In this document: positions 1 to 5,536 of the stretch, piece after piece | Layout: each line of letters starts with the position of its first letter | How positions within the stretch are numbered: position 1 is the stretch's first letter | Assembly (NCBI GenBank): GCA_913031515.1 | Contig: CAJWET010000044.1 | Span: 1 to 9,896 of the forward strand | Source: an uncultured Acidimicrobiaceae bacterium | GTDB lineage: Bacteria; Actinomycetota; Acidimicrobiia; Acidimicrobiales; UBA8592 | DNA: 9,896 nt | Reading direction: 5' to 3' | The notes under the pieces: model-generated | What the model saw: only the letters and a program-made list of their open reading frames with translations | Databases searched by the model: none | Told to the model about the DNA's origin: nothing | Program-made: the position numbers and the translations under genes

Positions 1-499
1 CTCGAGCGGGAGTGTCGATACCATATCGGGACCAGAACCAGCCGCCAGCTCGTGCTGGCATGGCAGGAGTTCCCATCCATGACGGATCTTCGTACGTCCT
101 CCACAGATCACCTTCATGTCCACGCACGTAGTTCCACCCGCCGAAATCAACATGATAATTTTCCCCTCCGGTTTCAAAAAGGTGCGGATGGTCGGTGGCG
201 AGGTAGGAGACAACCCCCTTATGGCCGAGAACACGGGTGATGGGTTCTTCCCAAACTTCAATTGACCCCCATGGTTTCCATAGAAAGTCCAATGCCCCGC
301 AGAGAATATCATGACGTGCTGGCATGCAAGGAAGAGAACCGGTGACATGGTTGGTGAAGCGTGTGGCGTGTTGGGCGGCGAATCGATCAAGATTGGGTGT
401 TTCGAACTCTTCACTTCCGTAACAGCCGAGGAGGTGTCGATTAAGAGAGTCGAGAAGAACGACGCAAGCATTTTTTACCGGGGTCTGTTCTCTAGTCAA
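1..499 (-). CDS. Sulfatase (formylglycine-dependent), N-terminal 166 residues, cut by left window edge
   Basis: Hydrolyses sulfate esters (or related phosphoesters) by family. The visible N-terminus carries V-V-L-L-D-S-L-N-R-H-L-L-G-C-Y-G (residues 13-28), the metal-binding start of alkaline-phosphatase-superfamily sulfatases. It continues T-P-N-L-D-R-F and then C-M-P-A-R at 58-62, which fits the C-x-P-x-R formylglycine site with Cys58 as the residue to be oxidised. Start: no in-frame ATG is available before these motifs. The TTG at 499-497 overlaps the TGA stop of the preceding NFU gene and has GGAGG at 508-504, four bases upstream, which decides the start. No signal peptide is seen, so it is probably cytoplasmic. 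Last visible gene of the minus-strand operon. The C-terminal half is outside the window, so substrate class cannot be judged; phosphonate monoester hydrolases share these motifs. Confidence 0.85.
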   Translation of the reverse strand, partial: MTREQTPVKNACVVLLDSLNRHLLGCYGSEEFETPNLDRFAAQHATRFTNHVTGSLPCMPARHDILCGALDFLWKPWGSIEVWEEPITRVLGHKGVVSYLATDHPHLFETGGENYHVDFGGWNYVRGHEGDLWRTYEDPSWMGTPAMPARAGGWFWSRYGIDTPAR

Positions 500-753
500 A
501 GATCCTCCCTCGGGTCGATGATGTGGACCGTCTCAAGCTGCGGTATTTTTTTCTTGACTGCTTTCAAAACCACCTGAGTTAAGAAAGCTGCTGGCATAAC
601 GCATTCTTCGCAGTCTGCATCTTTAAGTATCAGTTGTAGCGTGACCTCAGAACCCGTTGAAGACACGACGGAGACGTCACCTCCATCAAGAGCTATTAGT
701 TCTCGGGTGACCTCAGCTACGGTATTTCCAGTATCAGAGTCGTTAATCATCAT
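496..753 (-). CDS. NifU C-terminal-domain (NFU) Fe-S carrier protein, 85 aa
   Basis: Small stand-alone NFU domain, a family that holds a labile Fe-S cluster between two monomers and passes it to client enzymes. Visible signature: A-L-D-G-G-D-V at 21-27, then C-E-E-C at 48-51 (the CxxC cluster ligands), followed by a helix and K-K-I-P-Q-L-E-T-V at 68-76, matching the usual A-I-P-E-V-x-x-V ending. There is no N-terminal IscU-like or ferredoxin-like part. Its ATG lies inside the end of the SDR gene (11-nt overlap), and its stop overlaps the TTG start of the sulfatase, so it is translationally coupled on both sides. A second ATG at 750 is an equally possible start. What it serves here is inferred only; a dedicated Fe-S client in or near this operon would explain its presence. 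Confidence 0.85.
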   Translation of the reverse strand: MMINDSDTGNTVAEVTRELIALDGGDVSVVSSTGSEVTLQLILKDADCEECVMPAAFLTQVVLKAVKKKIPQLETVHIIDPREDL

Positions 754-1576
754 GGCTCATATCATCGGTTGGTATCTTGATTCCTTCAAGATTACCCGGC
801 CGTGTCCGCGAAAGAAAAGCACCTGCATCCGCAATGATGAACTGGCCGGTAATGGATCGGGCAAGATCACTGACGAGGAAAGTGGACAAACGCCCGAGTT
901 CGTCATGATCGACCATTTTACGTAACGGAGCAGAAGCGGTGAGTTGCTCTATTCTTTCCTCTGTGAACGCAGCAGCAACTGTTTCAGTCAATGTAGTTCC
1001 CGGTGCGATAGCGAGAACTCTTATACCGGCGGGGCCCAGTTCAACAGCCATCGAAGTAACCAGATGGTTGATTCCGGCTTTCGCGGCGGCATAGGCAGAG
1101 TTAAACGGTGAGGGCCGTGTCGTCTCACCAGAAGTGACGAACAAAATGACTCCACCGTCGCCGCTGGTCATAACTTCAGCCTCAGCTCTCCCGCAGAGAG
1201 CAGAGAGTGTTAAGTTCTGATCGATTATGTCTCGCCAGTCATCGCCCCGGTATTCTGTGAAGGGTTTCAAACCTCTTCCATCGGGGATCATTCCGATATT
1301 ATTGACAGCAATGTCGAGGCCACCGAACGTTGCGACGACGTGATTGACCATCTCATCAATTGCGGCGTCATCACGGCAATCAGCGATAGCTGAAATGGCA
1401 GAACCCCCTTCATCACGGATTTCATCAACGACCGCTTGCGCATGTTTTTCTCGAATGTCGTTGACTGCGACTGCAGAACCAGCGCGGGCAAGCCAGCGGG
1501 CGATTTCACGCCCTATCCCAGCGCCAGCTCCCGTCACTAGAGCCTTTTTCCCTGACAGGTCAATAGAGACCGCCAT
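743..1576 (-). CDS. Short-chain dehydrogenase/reductase (SDR), 277 aa
   Basis: Classical SDR that oxidises an alcohol or reduces a ketone with a nicotinamide cofactor. Seen: cofactor loop T-G-A-G-A-G-I-G at 15-22; D40 at the end of strand 2, which favours NAD(H) over NADP(H); the N-N-I-G form of the NNAG motif; catalytic Ser149 in V-T-S-G; and Y162-A-A-A-K166. The cofactor motif C-terminal to it reads A-P-G-T-T. Length is normal to slightly long for the family, with a roughly 20-residue tail after the usual G-x-x-x-x-A-D-A-G end. Its ATG follows the stop of the UGSC gene after only two bases, so it is part of the same operon. Substrate unknown; it probably acts on the same compound as the neighbouring selenoprotein. 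Confidence 0.93.
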   Translation of the reverse strand: MAVSIDLSGKKALVTGAGAGIGREIARWLARAGSAVAVNDIREKHAQAVVDEIRDEGGSAISAIADCRDDAAIDEMVNHVVATFGGLDIAVNNIGMIPDGRGLKPFTEYRGDDWRDIIDQNLTLSALCGRAEAEVMTSGDGGVILFVTSGETTRPSPFNSAYAAAKAGINHLVTSMAVELGPAGIRVLAIAPGTTLTETVAAAFTEERIEQLTASAPLRKMVDHDELGRLSTFLVSDLARSITGQFIIADAGAFLSRTRPGNLEGIKIPTDDMSHDD

Positions 1577-1578
1577 AG

Positions 1579-2100
1579 CTACGCCGCCCCCGTTAGAAGT
1601 TGGATCGTCGTTTCGACCGCTTCATCAGCCCATTTGAGAACTTTTTCTTCTTTGGTTCCACCCAAAGGATGGCCGACCTCGAGAATACGAAGGTCTGGAT
1701 GCCCCAGTGATAATGCTACCTGTTCTGTTAGCGATCGGAACTCGCGAGTAGTCACAACGACTGTGGGTATTCCCAGAGTTTCTAGCTGCACGGCATCATG
1801 GACACTCCATGAGGTACAACTCCCTCAATCGGCTGAACCAGTAAGGACAATTTCTACTTCCTTGGTCAATTTTCCCATGACCTGATCAGGGGCGGCGAGA
1901 GCAGCGTTCTTTGTTTCGACAGTGACAAGTATCGCCTTAGTCCGTTCTTCAAGGCGGGTAGCCAACCGGTTGAGGAGTATTCCAGCATTGGGTTTAGTGT
2001 TGTCAAGGACCCCTATTCTCTTTCCGGATAGGACAACCGGTGATGGGGCAAGGTTCGTTTGCGGTTCCCCAACATGTCCTTCTGGTGTGTAAATCTGCAT
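1579..2100 (-). CDS. UGSC-family selenoprotein, 173 aa, with in-frame UGA (Sec92)
   Basis: Reading from ATG 2100, the frame runs 91 codons to TGA at 1827-1825 and continues in the same frame for another 81 codons to TAG at 1581-1579. The residues around the TGA are D-[U]-G-S-C-T-S-W-S-V-H-D-A, exactly the U-G-S-C motif that gives the UGSC (seleno)protein family its name; homologues carry Sec or Cys there. Both halves are conserved-looking: K-R-I-G-V-L-D-N-T-K-P-N-A before, and L-E-T-L-G-I-P-T-V-V-V-T-T and I-L-E-V-G-H-P-L-G-G after. A short hairpin downstream of the UGA fits a bacterial SECIS. SD GGAG at 2111-2108 with a 7-nt spacer supports the start. U92 and C95 would form a selenenylsulfide-capable pair. 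The biochemical role of the family is not established to my knowledge. A plain nonsense mutation is possible but unlikely given the exact motif. Confidence 0.9.
1796..1827 (-). promoter_or_regulatory. Candidate bacterial SECIS element after the UGA codon of the UGSC gene
   Basis: Counting the U of the UGA as 1, bases 16-22 (UCAUGGA) pair perfectly with bases 26-32 (UCCAUGA), a 7-bp stem closed by the loop GUG. If the closing A-U opens, the loop is AGUGU. The stem lies in coding sequence at about the distance from UGA expected for bacterial SECIS elements, and the loop carries a G, as SelB-binding loops do. Drawn by eye; no folding energy was calculated. SelB recognition differs between lineages, so this remains a candidate. 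Confidence 0.6.
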
Positions 2101-2122
2101 CCGTAATCTCCGAAAGAATATA

Positions 2123-3148
2123 TTAGGCGATGATTGGGACCGTGACGCTCTTCGTCATCCCCCAACTCGGTATTATCGAACTGTGTTTTCCGGGCCCGCC
2201 AAGAACAAAAACCTTTATATTGGCAGGGTGGCTTGTCATTGGTATGGAGTCGTCGTCCCGCAAAGCATGCTGCCATGATTCCCACGCTCGTAATTCAAAA
2301 GCTTCTCTTGCCTCTCCAACATTGACAACGGCTCTATGAAAGAGGTAAGAAGCTATATCGCTTCTGCTCCAACCATGGTCAGCGCATACCACCGCATGCT
2401 CAGGGCATAAGGCGATAAAGTATTCTCCCTGGCTGATCGGGGCGTTATTCTGTCCCCACGAGCACATTGCGGAAGCAATCTTGTCCAGAATAGGCGCTGG
2501 CTCTGAGGATTCCATATCGTGCACGTTGTGCGGGGCTTCCCCACAGTGGATAGTGACAGCGGACTCGGCATCCACCCCAGTAGTTGACGCGTAGCTTCCC
2601 CACGGTGACTCTTTCAAATTCTCGGCGACACAATAGGTATATTTTGCAGGTCCGCCTTGAGTGGAGGCATCGCCGTTTCCAGGGGTCGCTCCTGCGATAT
2701 GGAGAAGAATCAATCTCAAAGCTCTCCCTGTTGCCGCATTCGAAATGTTTCCGGGGCCAAAGGCGCCAAGTCCTCCGTTGTAGTCTGCATCATCTGCGTA
2801 TTTCCCGTGAACGATCAAAAGAGGAGCGACACAATGCGTTGTCGCATTAACACCACGCAGATTCAATTCAGGGGCACTCAAGGCACGAACCGCTGAGATA
2901 AGGACAGGAAGATGCTTAGGGGAGCAACCTGCTAGTACTGCGTTAACCGCAATTGCTCTCCGAGTTGCCTCACCTGACCGCGGCGCAAGCGTAGCAATAA
3001 CTTCATCTGGGTCTACATCCCCAAGGAACGAAAGCATCTCTTCGACCCTCTCCGGAGTAGGCGCCACCAGTGGGAGTCCATCGCCCCATCCACGAACAGC
3101 GTACGCTTCTGTCACCATGTAAGGGTCATCGCCGGAGATATCCATCAT
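2123..3148 (-). CDS. Uncharacterised protein, likely UGSC partner family, 341 aa
   Basis: I do not know a function. From ATG 3148 it has an early G-W-G-D-G-L-P-L-V-A-P-T block (20-31), N-A-V-L-A-G-C-S-P (69-77), A-T-T-H-C-V-A-P (102-109) and F-G-P-G-N-I-S-N-A-A-T-G-R-A-L (130-144). A late half carries K-Y-T-Y-C-V-A-E-N and E-S-P-W-G. I recall this pattern from uncharacterised proteins encoded next to UGSC proteins; that is memory, not a search. Several Cys and His residues sit in the conserved-looking blocks and could bind metal or act in redox chemistry. There is no signal peptide or membrane segment. The frame stays open to a TTG at 3199, but that start and the ATG at 3169 lie inside the operator, so 3148 (or 3145) is preferred; the ribosome site there (GGAA) is weak. 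It is 22 nt upstream of the UGSC gene and first in the operon. Confidence 0.8.
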   Translation of the reverse strand: MMDISGDDPYMVTEAYAVRGWGDGLPLVAPTPERVEEMLSFLGDVDPDEVIATLAPRSGEATRRAIAVNAVLAGCSPKHLPVLISAVRALSAPELNLRGVNATTHCVAPLLIVHGKYADDADYNGGLGAFGPGNISNAATGRALRLILLHIAGATPGNGDASTQGGPAKYTYCVAENLKESPWGSYASTTGVDAESAVTIHCGEAPHNVHDMESSEPAPILDKIASAMCSWGQNNAPISQGEYFIALCPEHAVVCADHGWSRSDIASYLFHRAVVNVGEAREAFELRAWESWQHALRDDDSIPMTSHPANIKVFVLGGPGKHSSIIPSWGMTKSVTVPIIA

Positions 3149-3155
3149 TTCCAAT

Positions 3156-3176
3156 ATGTCTAATACCATTAGACAT
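3156..3176. promoter_or_regulatory. Operator 1: perfect 21-bp palindrome, probable TetR site
   Basis: Arms ATGTCTAAT and ATTAGACAT are exact reverse complements around the centre ACC. The site lies between the divergent TetR gene and the minus-strand operon, 7 bp upstream of the preferred start of the first operon gene, where a bound dimer would block transcription. Size and symmetry are typical for TetR-family operators. Assignment to the adjacent regulator is inferred from position. Confidence 0.75.
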
Positions 3177-3197
3177 AAGTCTGATACAATTAGATAC
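3177..3197. promoter_or_regulatory. Operator 2: degenerate copy of operator 1, directly abutting
   Basis: Aligned without gaps to operator 1, 16 of 21 bases match, including GTCT, ATAC and ATTAGA. The inner arms GTCTGAT and ATTAGAT around ACA are imperfect inverted repeats (two mismatches). The 21-bp step from operator 1 equals two helical turns, placing two dimers on the same face of the DNA. The site overlaps TACAAT sequences (3185-3190, 3195-3200) that could serve as -10 elements for the TetR gene. Confidence 0.6.
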
Positions 3198-3235
3198 AAT
3201 TTACAACCTGTACCCCAAAAAAAAGAAAGAATCCC

Positions 3236-3814
3236 ATGGCGGCACGTATCGGAATCTCAAAAAGCCAAGTCATTGACGCAGCTGAGGAAATCCTTACCGA
3301 GAAGGGAAAATTGGAGGAAGTATCCTTATCTCAAGTGGCCCACAAGACAGGAATCCGCGTCCAATCACTGTATGCCCATGTAGATGGGATGAATGGACTA
3401 CGGAGAGAAATCGCCCTGCGAAGCCTTGAGCAACTTACAAATACAGTTACAGAAGCAGCTGTAGGGCGCTCTGGTCTCACCGCTGTAGAAGCCATTCTCC
3501 AAGCACAACTCACATTCGCCCTCACACGTCCAGGGTCATTTGCGGCAACAATCCATCCCCCCGGAGATGATCAAGAACTCCTTGACGCCATAGCAGCCGT
3601 ACAACGACCGCTAGACCTTGTACTAGAGCGACTGGAAGTCGTTGACCCAGAACGAACTCACTGGACCCGTCTTGTCTTGTCGTCCATTTACGGGTTTTCG
3701 TTACTTCATCGAGATGCGCAATTGACGCTTCCAGTAGCTTCAGAGGATAGTGCCAACCATCTAATCCGAGTGCTGATATCTCAACTAGAGGCGATAACTC
3801 CTGATAGTGGGTAA
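3236..3814 (+). CDS. TetR-family transcriptional regulator (WHG/TetR_C_33-type C-terminus), 192 aa
   Basis: DNA-binding repressor with a ligand pocket in the C-terminal domain. The N-terminal part (about 8-55) is a TetR helix-turn-helix: A-A-E-E-I-L-T-E-K-G, then V-S-L-S-Q-V-A-H-K-T-G-I-R-V-Q-S-L-Y-A-H, where L-Y-x-H is the usual recognition-helix end. The C-terminal part (F-A-L-T-R-P-G-S-F-A-A-T, and Y-G-F-S-L-L-H-R-D) resembles the WHG-type ligand domain. ATG 3236 is preceded only by a purine run (AAAGAAAG), a weak ribosome site. It is transcribed away from the UGSC operon across two operator-like palindromes, so it probably represses that operon and itself, and is released by a pathway substrate or intermediate, possibly an acyl-CoA or lipophilic compound. 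It may also read through into the downstream catabolic genes. Confidence 0.92.
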   Translation: MAARIGISKSQVIDAAEEILTEKGKLEEVSLSQVAHKTGIRVQSLYAHVDGMNGLRREIALRSLEQLTNTVTEAAVGRSGLTAVEAILQAQLTFALTRPGSFAATIHPPGDDQELLDAIAAVQRPLDLVLERLEVVDPERTHWTRLVLSSIYGFSLLHRDAQLTLPVASEDSANHLIRVLISQLEAITPDSG

Positions 3815-3905
3815 TCGAGACTTCTCAGTCTATGTTTTCGCCTGATAATCTACAAAGGTATACATATAGAGCCATTAAATAGGAATTCGATTTACAGGAG
3901 GCCGG
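3815..3905 (+). promoter_or_regulatory. Gap between TetR and peroxiredoxin genes with possible promoter and weak hairpin
   Basis: A 5-bp hairpin (AGACT 3818-3822, AGTCT 3827-3831, loop TCTC) followed by TTTT at 3835-3838 could slow transcription but is weak for a terminator. TATACAT at 3859-3865 is a possible -10 without a good -35. A strong ribosome site AGGAGG (3896-3901) sits just before the peroxiredoxin ATG. Whether the downstream genes have their own promoter is open. Confidence 0.35.
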
Positions 3906-4382
3906 ATGACATCAAAACCCGACCCATTGTTAGAAGGAACGAAGGCTCCGGCATTCAGGTCTAAAACTTTCACCGGTCAAGAAGTAAAACTCTCCGATTA
4001 TAAAGGCCGGTATCTCGTTCTTTATTTCTACCCGAAAGACAACACCACAGGATGCACAAATCAAGCAAAGAACCTTCAGAACAATCTGGGAAAACTATCT
4101 GCGAAATACATTGAAGTGGTTGGTGTCTCACCCGACGACAACGAAAGCCATCGACGGTTTGCCGAAAAACATGGATTGTCATTTCCTCTTCTAGCAGATC
4201 CAGATCATAAAATCATTTCAAAATATGGGGTATGGGGAGAAAAAAAGAATTATGGGAAGATCTATATGGGCTTACAACGTACGACTTTCTTGATAAACGG
4301 CAAAGGTGTTATCGAGCATGTCTTCAAAAGGCCAAAAACAAGTGAGCATGCTGAAGAAATTCTCTTAAGGTTTGACGCCTAG
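3906..4382 (+). CDS. Peroxiredoxin, BCP/PrxQ type, single-cysteine form, 158 aa
   Basis: Reduces hydrogen peroxide and organic hydroperoxides in the cytoplasm. The active-site stretch Y-F-Y-P-K-D-N-T-T-G-C-T (40-51) fits P-x3-T-x2-C with peroxidatic Cys50, and a downstream Q-R-T-T-F-L-I holds the arginine expected by family. Cys50 is the only cysteine: the resolving Cys that E. coli BCP has five residues later is Lys55 here, so it must rely on an external thiol. The usual Pro of N-T-P-G-C is Thr48. Length is normal for the family. A strong SD (AGGAGG) precedes ATG 3906. It lies three bases upstream of the acyl-CoA dehydrogenase, so it is probably translated with it and may protect against peroxide formed by the flavin or P450 enzymes of this locus. 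Confidence 0.92.
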   Translation: MTSKPDPLLEGTKAPAFRSKTFTGQEVKLSDYKGRYLVLYFYPKDNTTGCTNQAKNLQNNLGKLSAKYIEVVGVSPDDNESHRRFAEKHGLSFPLLADPDHKIISKYGVWGEKKNYGKIYMGLQRTTFLINGKGVIEHVFKRPKTSEHAEEILLRFDA

Positions 4383-4385
4383 AAA

Positions 4386-5498
4386 ATGTTGGATTTTTCC
4401 TTCACGTCTGAGCAACTTTCACTTCAAGTGAGAGCTCGTGAAGTTGCCCAGAAAGGGATAAAGAAATTTGGACGATTCAACGACAGTTGGATTAACGGCT
4501 TCTCCAAGGAATTTGCTCGCGTTTTGGCAGAGGAAGGATGGATTGGTATGGGATGGCCAAAGAAATATGGCGGCCACGAACGGCCTCCGATCGATCGTGT
4601 TATTGTCGCTGAGGAAATGATTGCTGCTGGCGCCCCCATCGCAGCAATGTGGTTTGCGGATAGACAGATGGGGCCTGCAATTATTTCTTATGGAACGGAA
4701 GACCAAAAGGCCGAATACCTCTCTGGCATGCTTTCAGGTGAAGCTACTTGGTGTATCGGAATGAGTGAGCCTGATGCAGGGTCCGACCTGGCCTCTTTGG
4801 CTACATCAGCTAGTAGAGATAGAGACGAATTTGTGGTTAATGGTCAAAAAATCTGGACTAGTTTCGGCGCCGTTGCAGATTACTGTTATTTGATTTGTCG
4901 AACAAATGCGGGTGGGCCTTCCCATAGGGGGATATCTGAACTAATAGTTCCAATGGATCTTCCGGGGATAGAAGTACGACCGGTCACTGACATGACTGAA
5001 AATCGACATTTCTGCGAAGTCTACTTCACAAATGTTAGAGTCCCAGTTGAAAATCTTGTTGGCGTGGAAGGTGAAGCTTTTAAGCAGACCATGCGCCAAC
5101 TTGAACATGAACGGGGCGGAATAGACAGACTTGTTTCCAATAAGGCCCTCTACCAGGAAGCACTAAAATACGCCGACAAAACCGACCCAAGGATCAGACA
5201 AGAAATCAGTGCAATCGAATCTAGGTACCGGATAGGGAAACTACTTGTATATCGTGAAGTTCTTCGTCAGGCTCCAGCTGGATTCAGCGCGGCCACAAAA
5301 TGTTTTTGCACCGAACACGAATGGAGGGTTGCTCAATTTGTTAACCGAGTCCTCGGGCCAAAAGCTCTTCTCGATGATCAAATTACGAGAGGGCTGGCAT
5401 ACGCACCTGCGTACACGATTATGGGCGGGACATCGAATGTTATGCGAAATATTCTTGGAGAAAGATTCTTGGGACTTGACAGAGAACCGAGAGAATAG
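4386..5498 (+). CDS. Acyl-CoA dehydrogenase family protein, 370 aa
   Basis: FAD enzyme that introduces an alpha,beta double bond into an acyl-CoA. Domain order is normal: helical N-terminus (D-F-S-F-T-S-E-Q), G-W-P-K-K-Y-G-G near 57-64, FAD/substrate loop G-M-S-E-P-D-A-G-S-D-L (about 125-135), N-G-Q-K-I-W-T-S, and C-terminal G-G-T-S-N-V-M-R-N-I-L-G-E-R-F-L-G-L. The position of the MCAD catalytic Glu (E of E-G-T) is Gly347. Glu242 in L-E-H-E-R aligns by eye with the alternative catalytic Glu of isovaleryl-CoA dehydrogenase, so activity is plausible. This pattern is common in actinobacterial enzymes acting on steroid or terpenoid side chains, but the substrate is not readable. ATG lies three bases after the peroxiredoxin stop and 38 bases before the next gene, implying one operon. 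Confidence 0.92.
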   Translation: MLDFSFTSEQLSLQVRAREVAQKGIKKFGRFNDSWINGFSKEFARVLAEEGWIGMGWPKKYGGHERPPIDRVIVAEEMIAAGAPIAAMWFADRQMGPAIISYGTEDQKAEYLSGMLSGEATWCIGMSEPDAGSDLASLATSASRDRDEFVVNGQKIWTSFGAVADYCYLICRTNAGGPSHRGISELIVPMDLPGIEVRPVTDMTENRHFCEVYFTNVRVPVENLVGVEGEAFKQTMRQLEHERGGIDRLVSNKALYQEALKYADKTDPRIRQEISAIESRYRIGKLLVYREVLRQAPAGFSAATKCFCTEHEWRVAQFVNRVLGPKALLDDQITRGLAYAPAYTIMGGTSNVMRNILGERFLGLDREPRE

Positions 5499-5522
5499 AG
5501 AATAGAGAAGGACGGTATCTGT

Positions 5523-5531
5523 GGAGGGAGG
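5523..5531 (+). promoter_or_regulatory. Strong ribosome binding site for the FadH-like gene
   Basis: GGAGGGAGG lies five bases before ATG 5537 and fixes that start. Just upstream, GAGAATA repeats at the end of the acyl-CoA dehydrogenase gene, a short tandem repeat of no clear role. Confidence 0.7.
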
Positions 5532-5536
5532 TAGAG

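Larger units (their letters stand above)
3149..3235. promoter_or_regulatory. Divergent promoter region between the selenoprotein operon and the TetR gene
   Basis: AT-rich 87-bp gap holding both operators. On the plus strand TTAGAC (3169-3174) followed by the TACAAT at 3195-3200 resembles a promoter, but with a long 20-bp spacer. On the minus strand TTGTAT/TTGTAA hexamers near 3195-3210 could be -35 elements. No clean consensus pair is visible on either strand, so exact start sites are not assigned. Both transcripts must start here, because the flanking genes diverge. Confidence 0.5.

Noticed and set aside
380..474. Minus-strand ATG frame near 474 that begins M-L-A-S-F-F-S-T-L-L, resembling a signal peptide
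   Set aside because: It is out of frame with the sulfatase motifs and runs through the conserved region in a different frame, so the resemblance is accidental.
311..577. Plus-strand open frames over the sulfatase and NFU genes
   Set aside because: They are antisense to motif-bearing genes (C-M-P-A-R, C-E-E-C) and show no recognisable protein pattern.
641..925. Plus-strand 94-residue open frame antisense to the NFU/SDR junction
   Set aside because: Antisense shadow of two well-supported coupled genes, with no ribosome site or domain.
1579..2100. Two separate small genes or a pseudogene broken by a stop
   Set aside because: The interrupting TGA is followed exactly by G-S-C in the UGSC family motif, both halves stay in one frame, and there is a hairpin after the codon; selenocysteine fits better than a nonsense mutation.
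3149..3199. Longer start (TTG 3199 or ATG 3169) for the uncharacterised partner gene
   Set aside because: Both starts lie within the tandem operators, the extra residues look like translated operator sequence, and no ribosome site precedes them.
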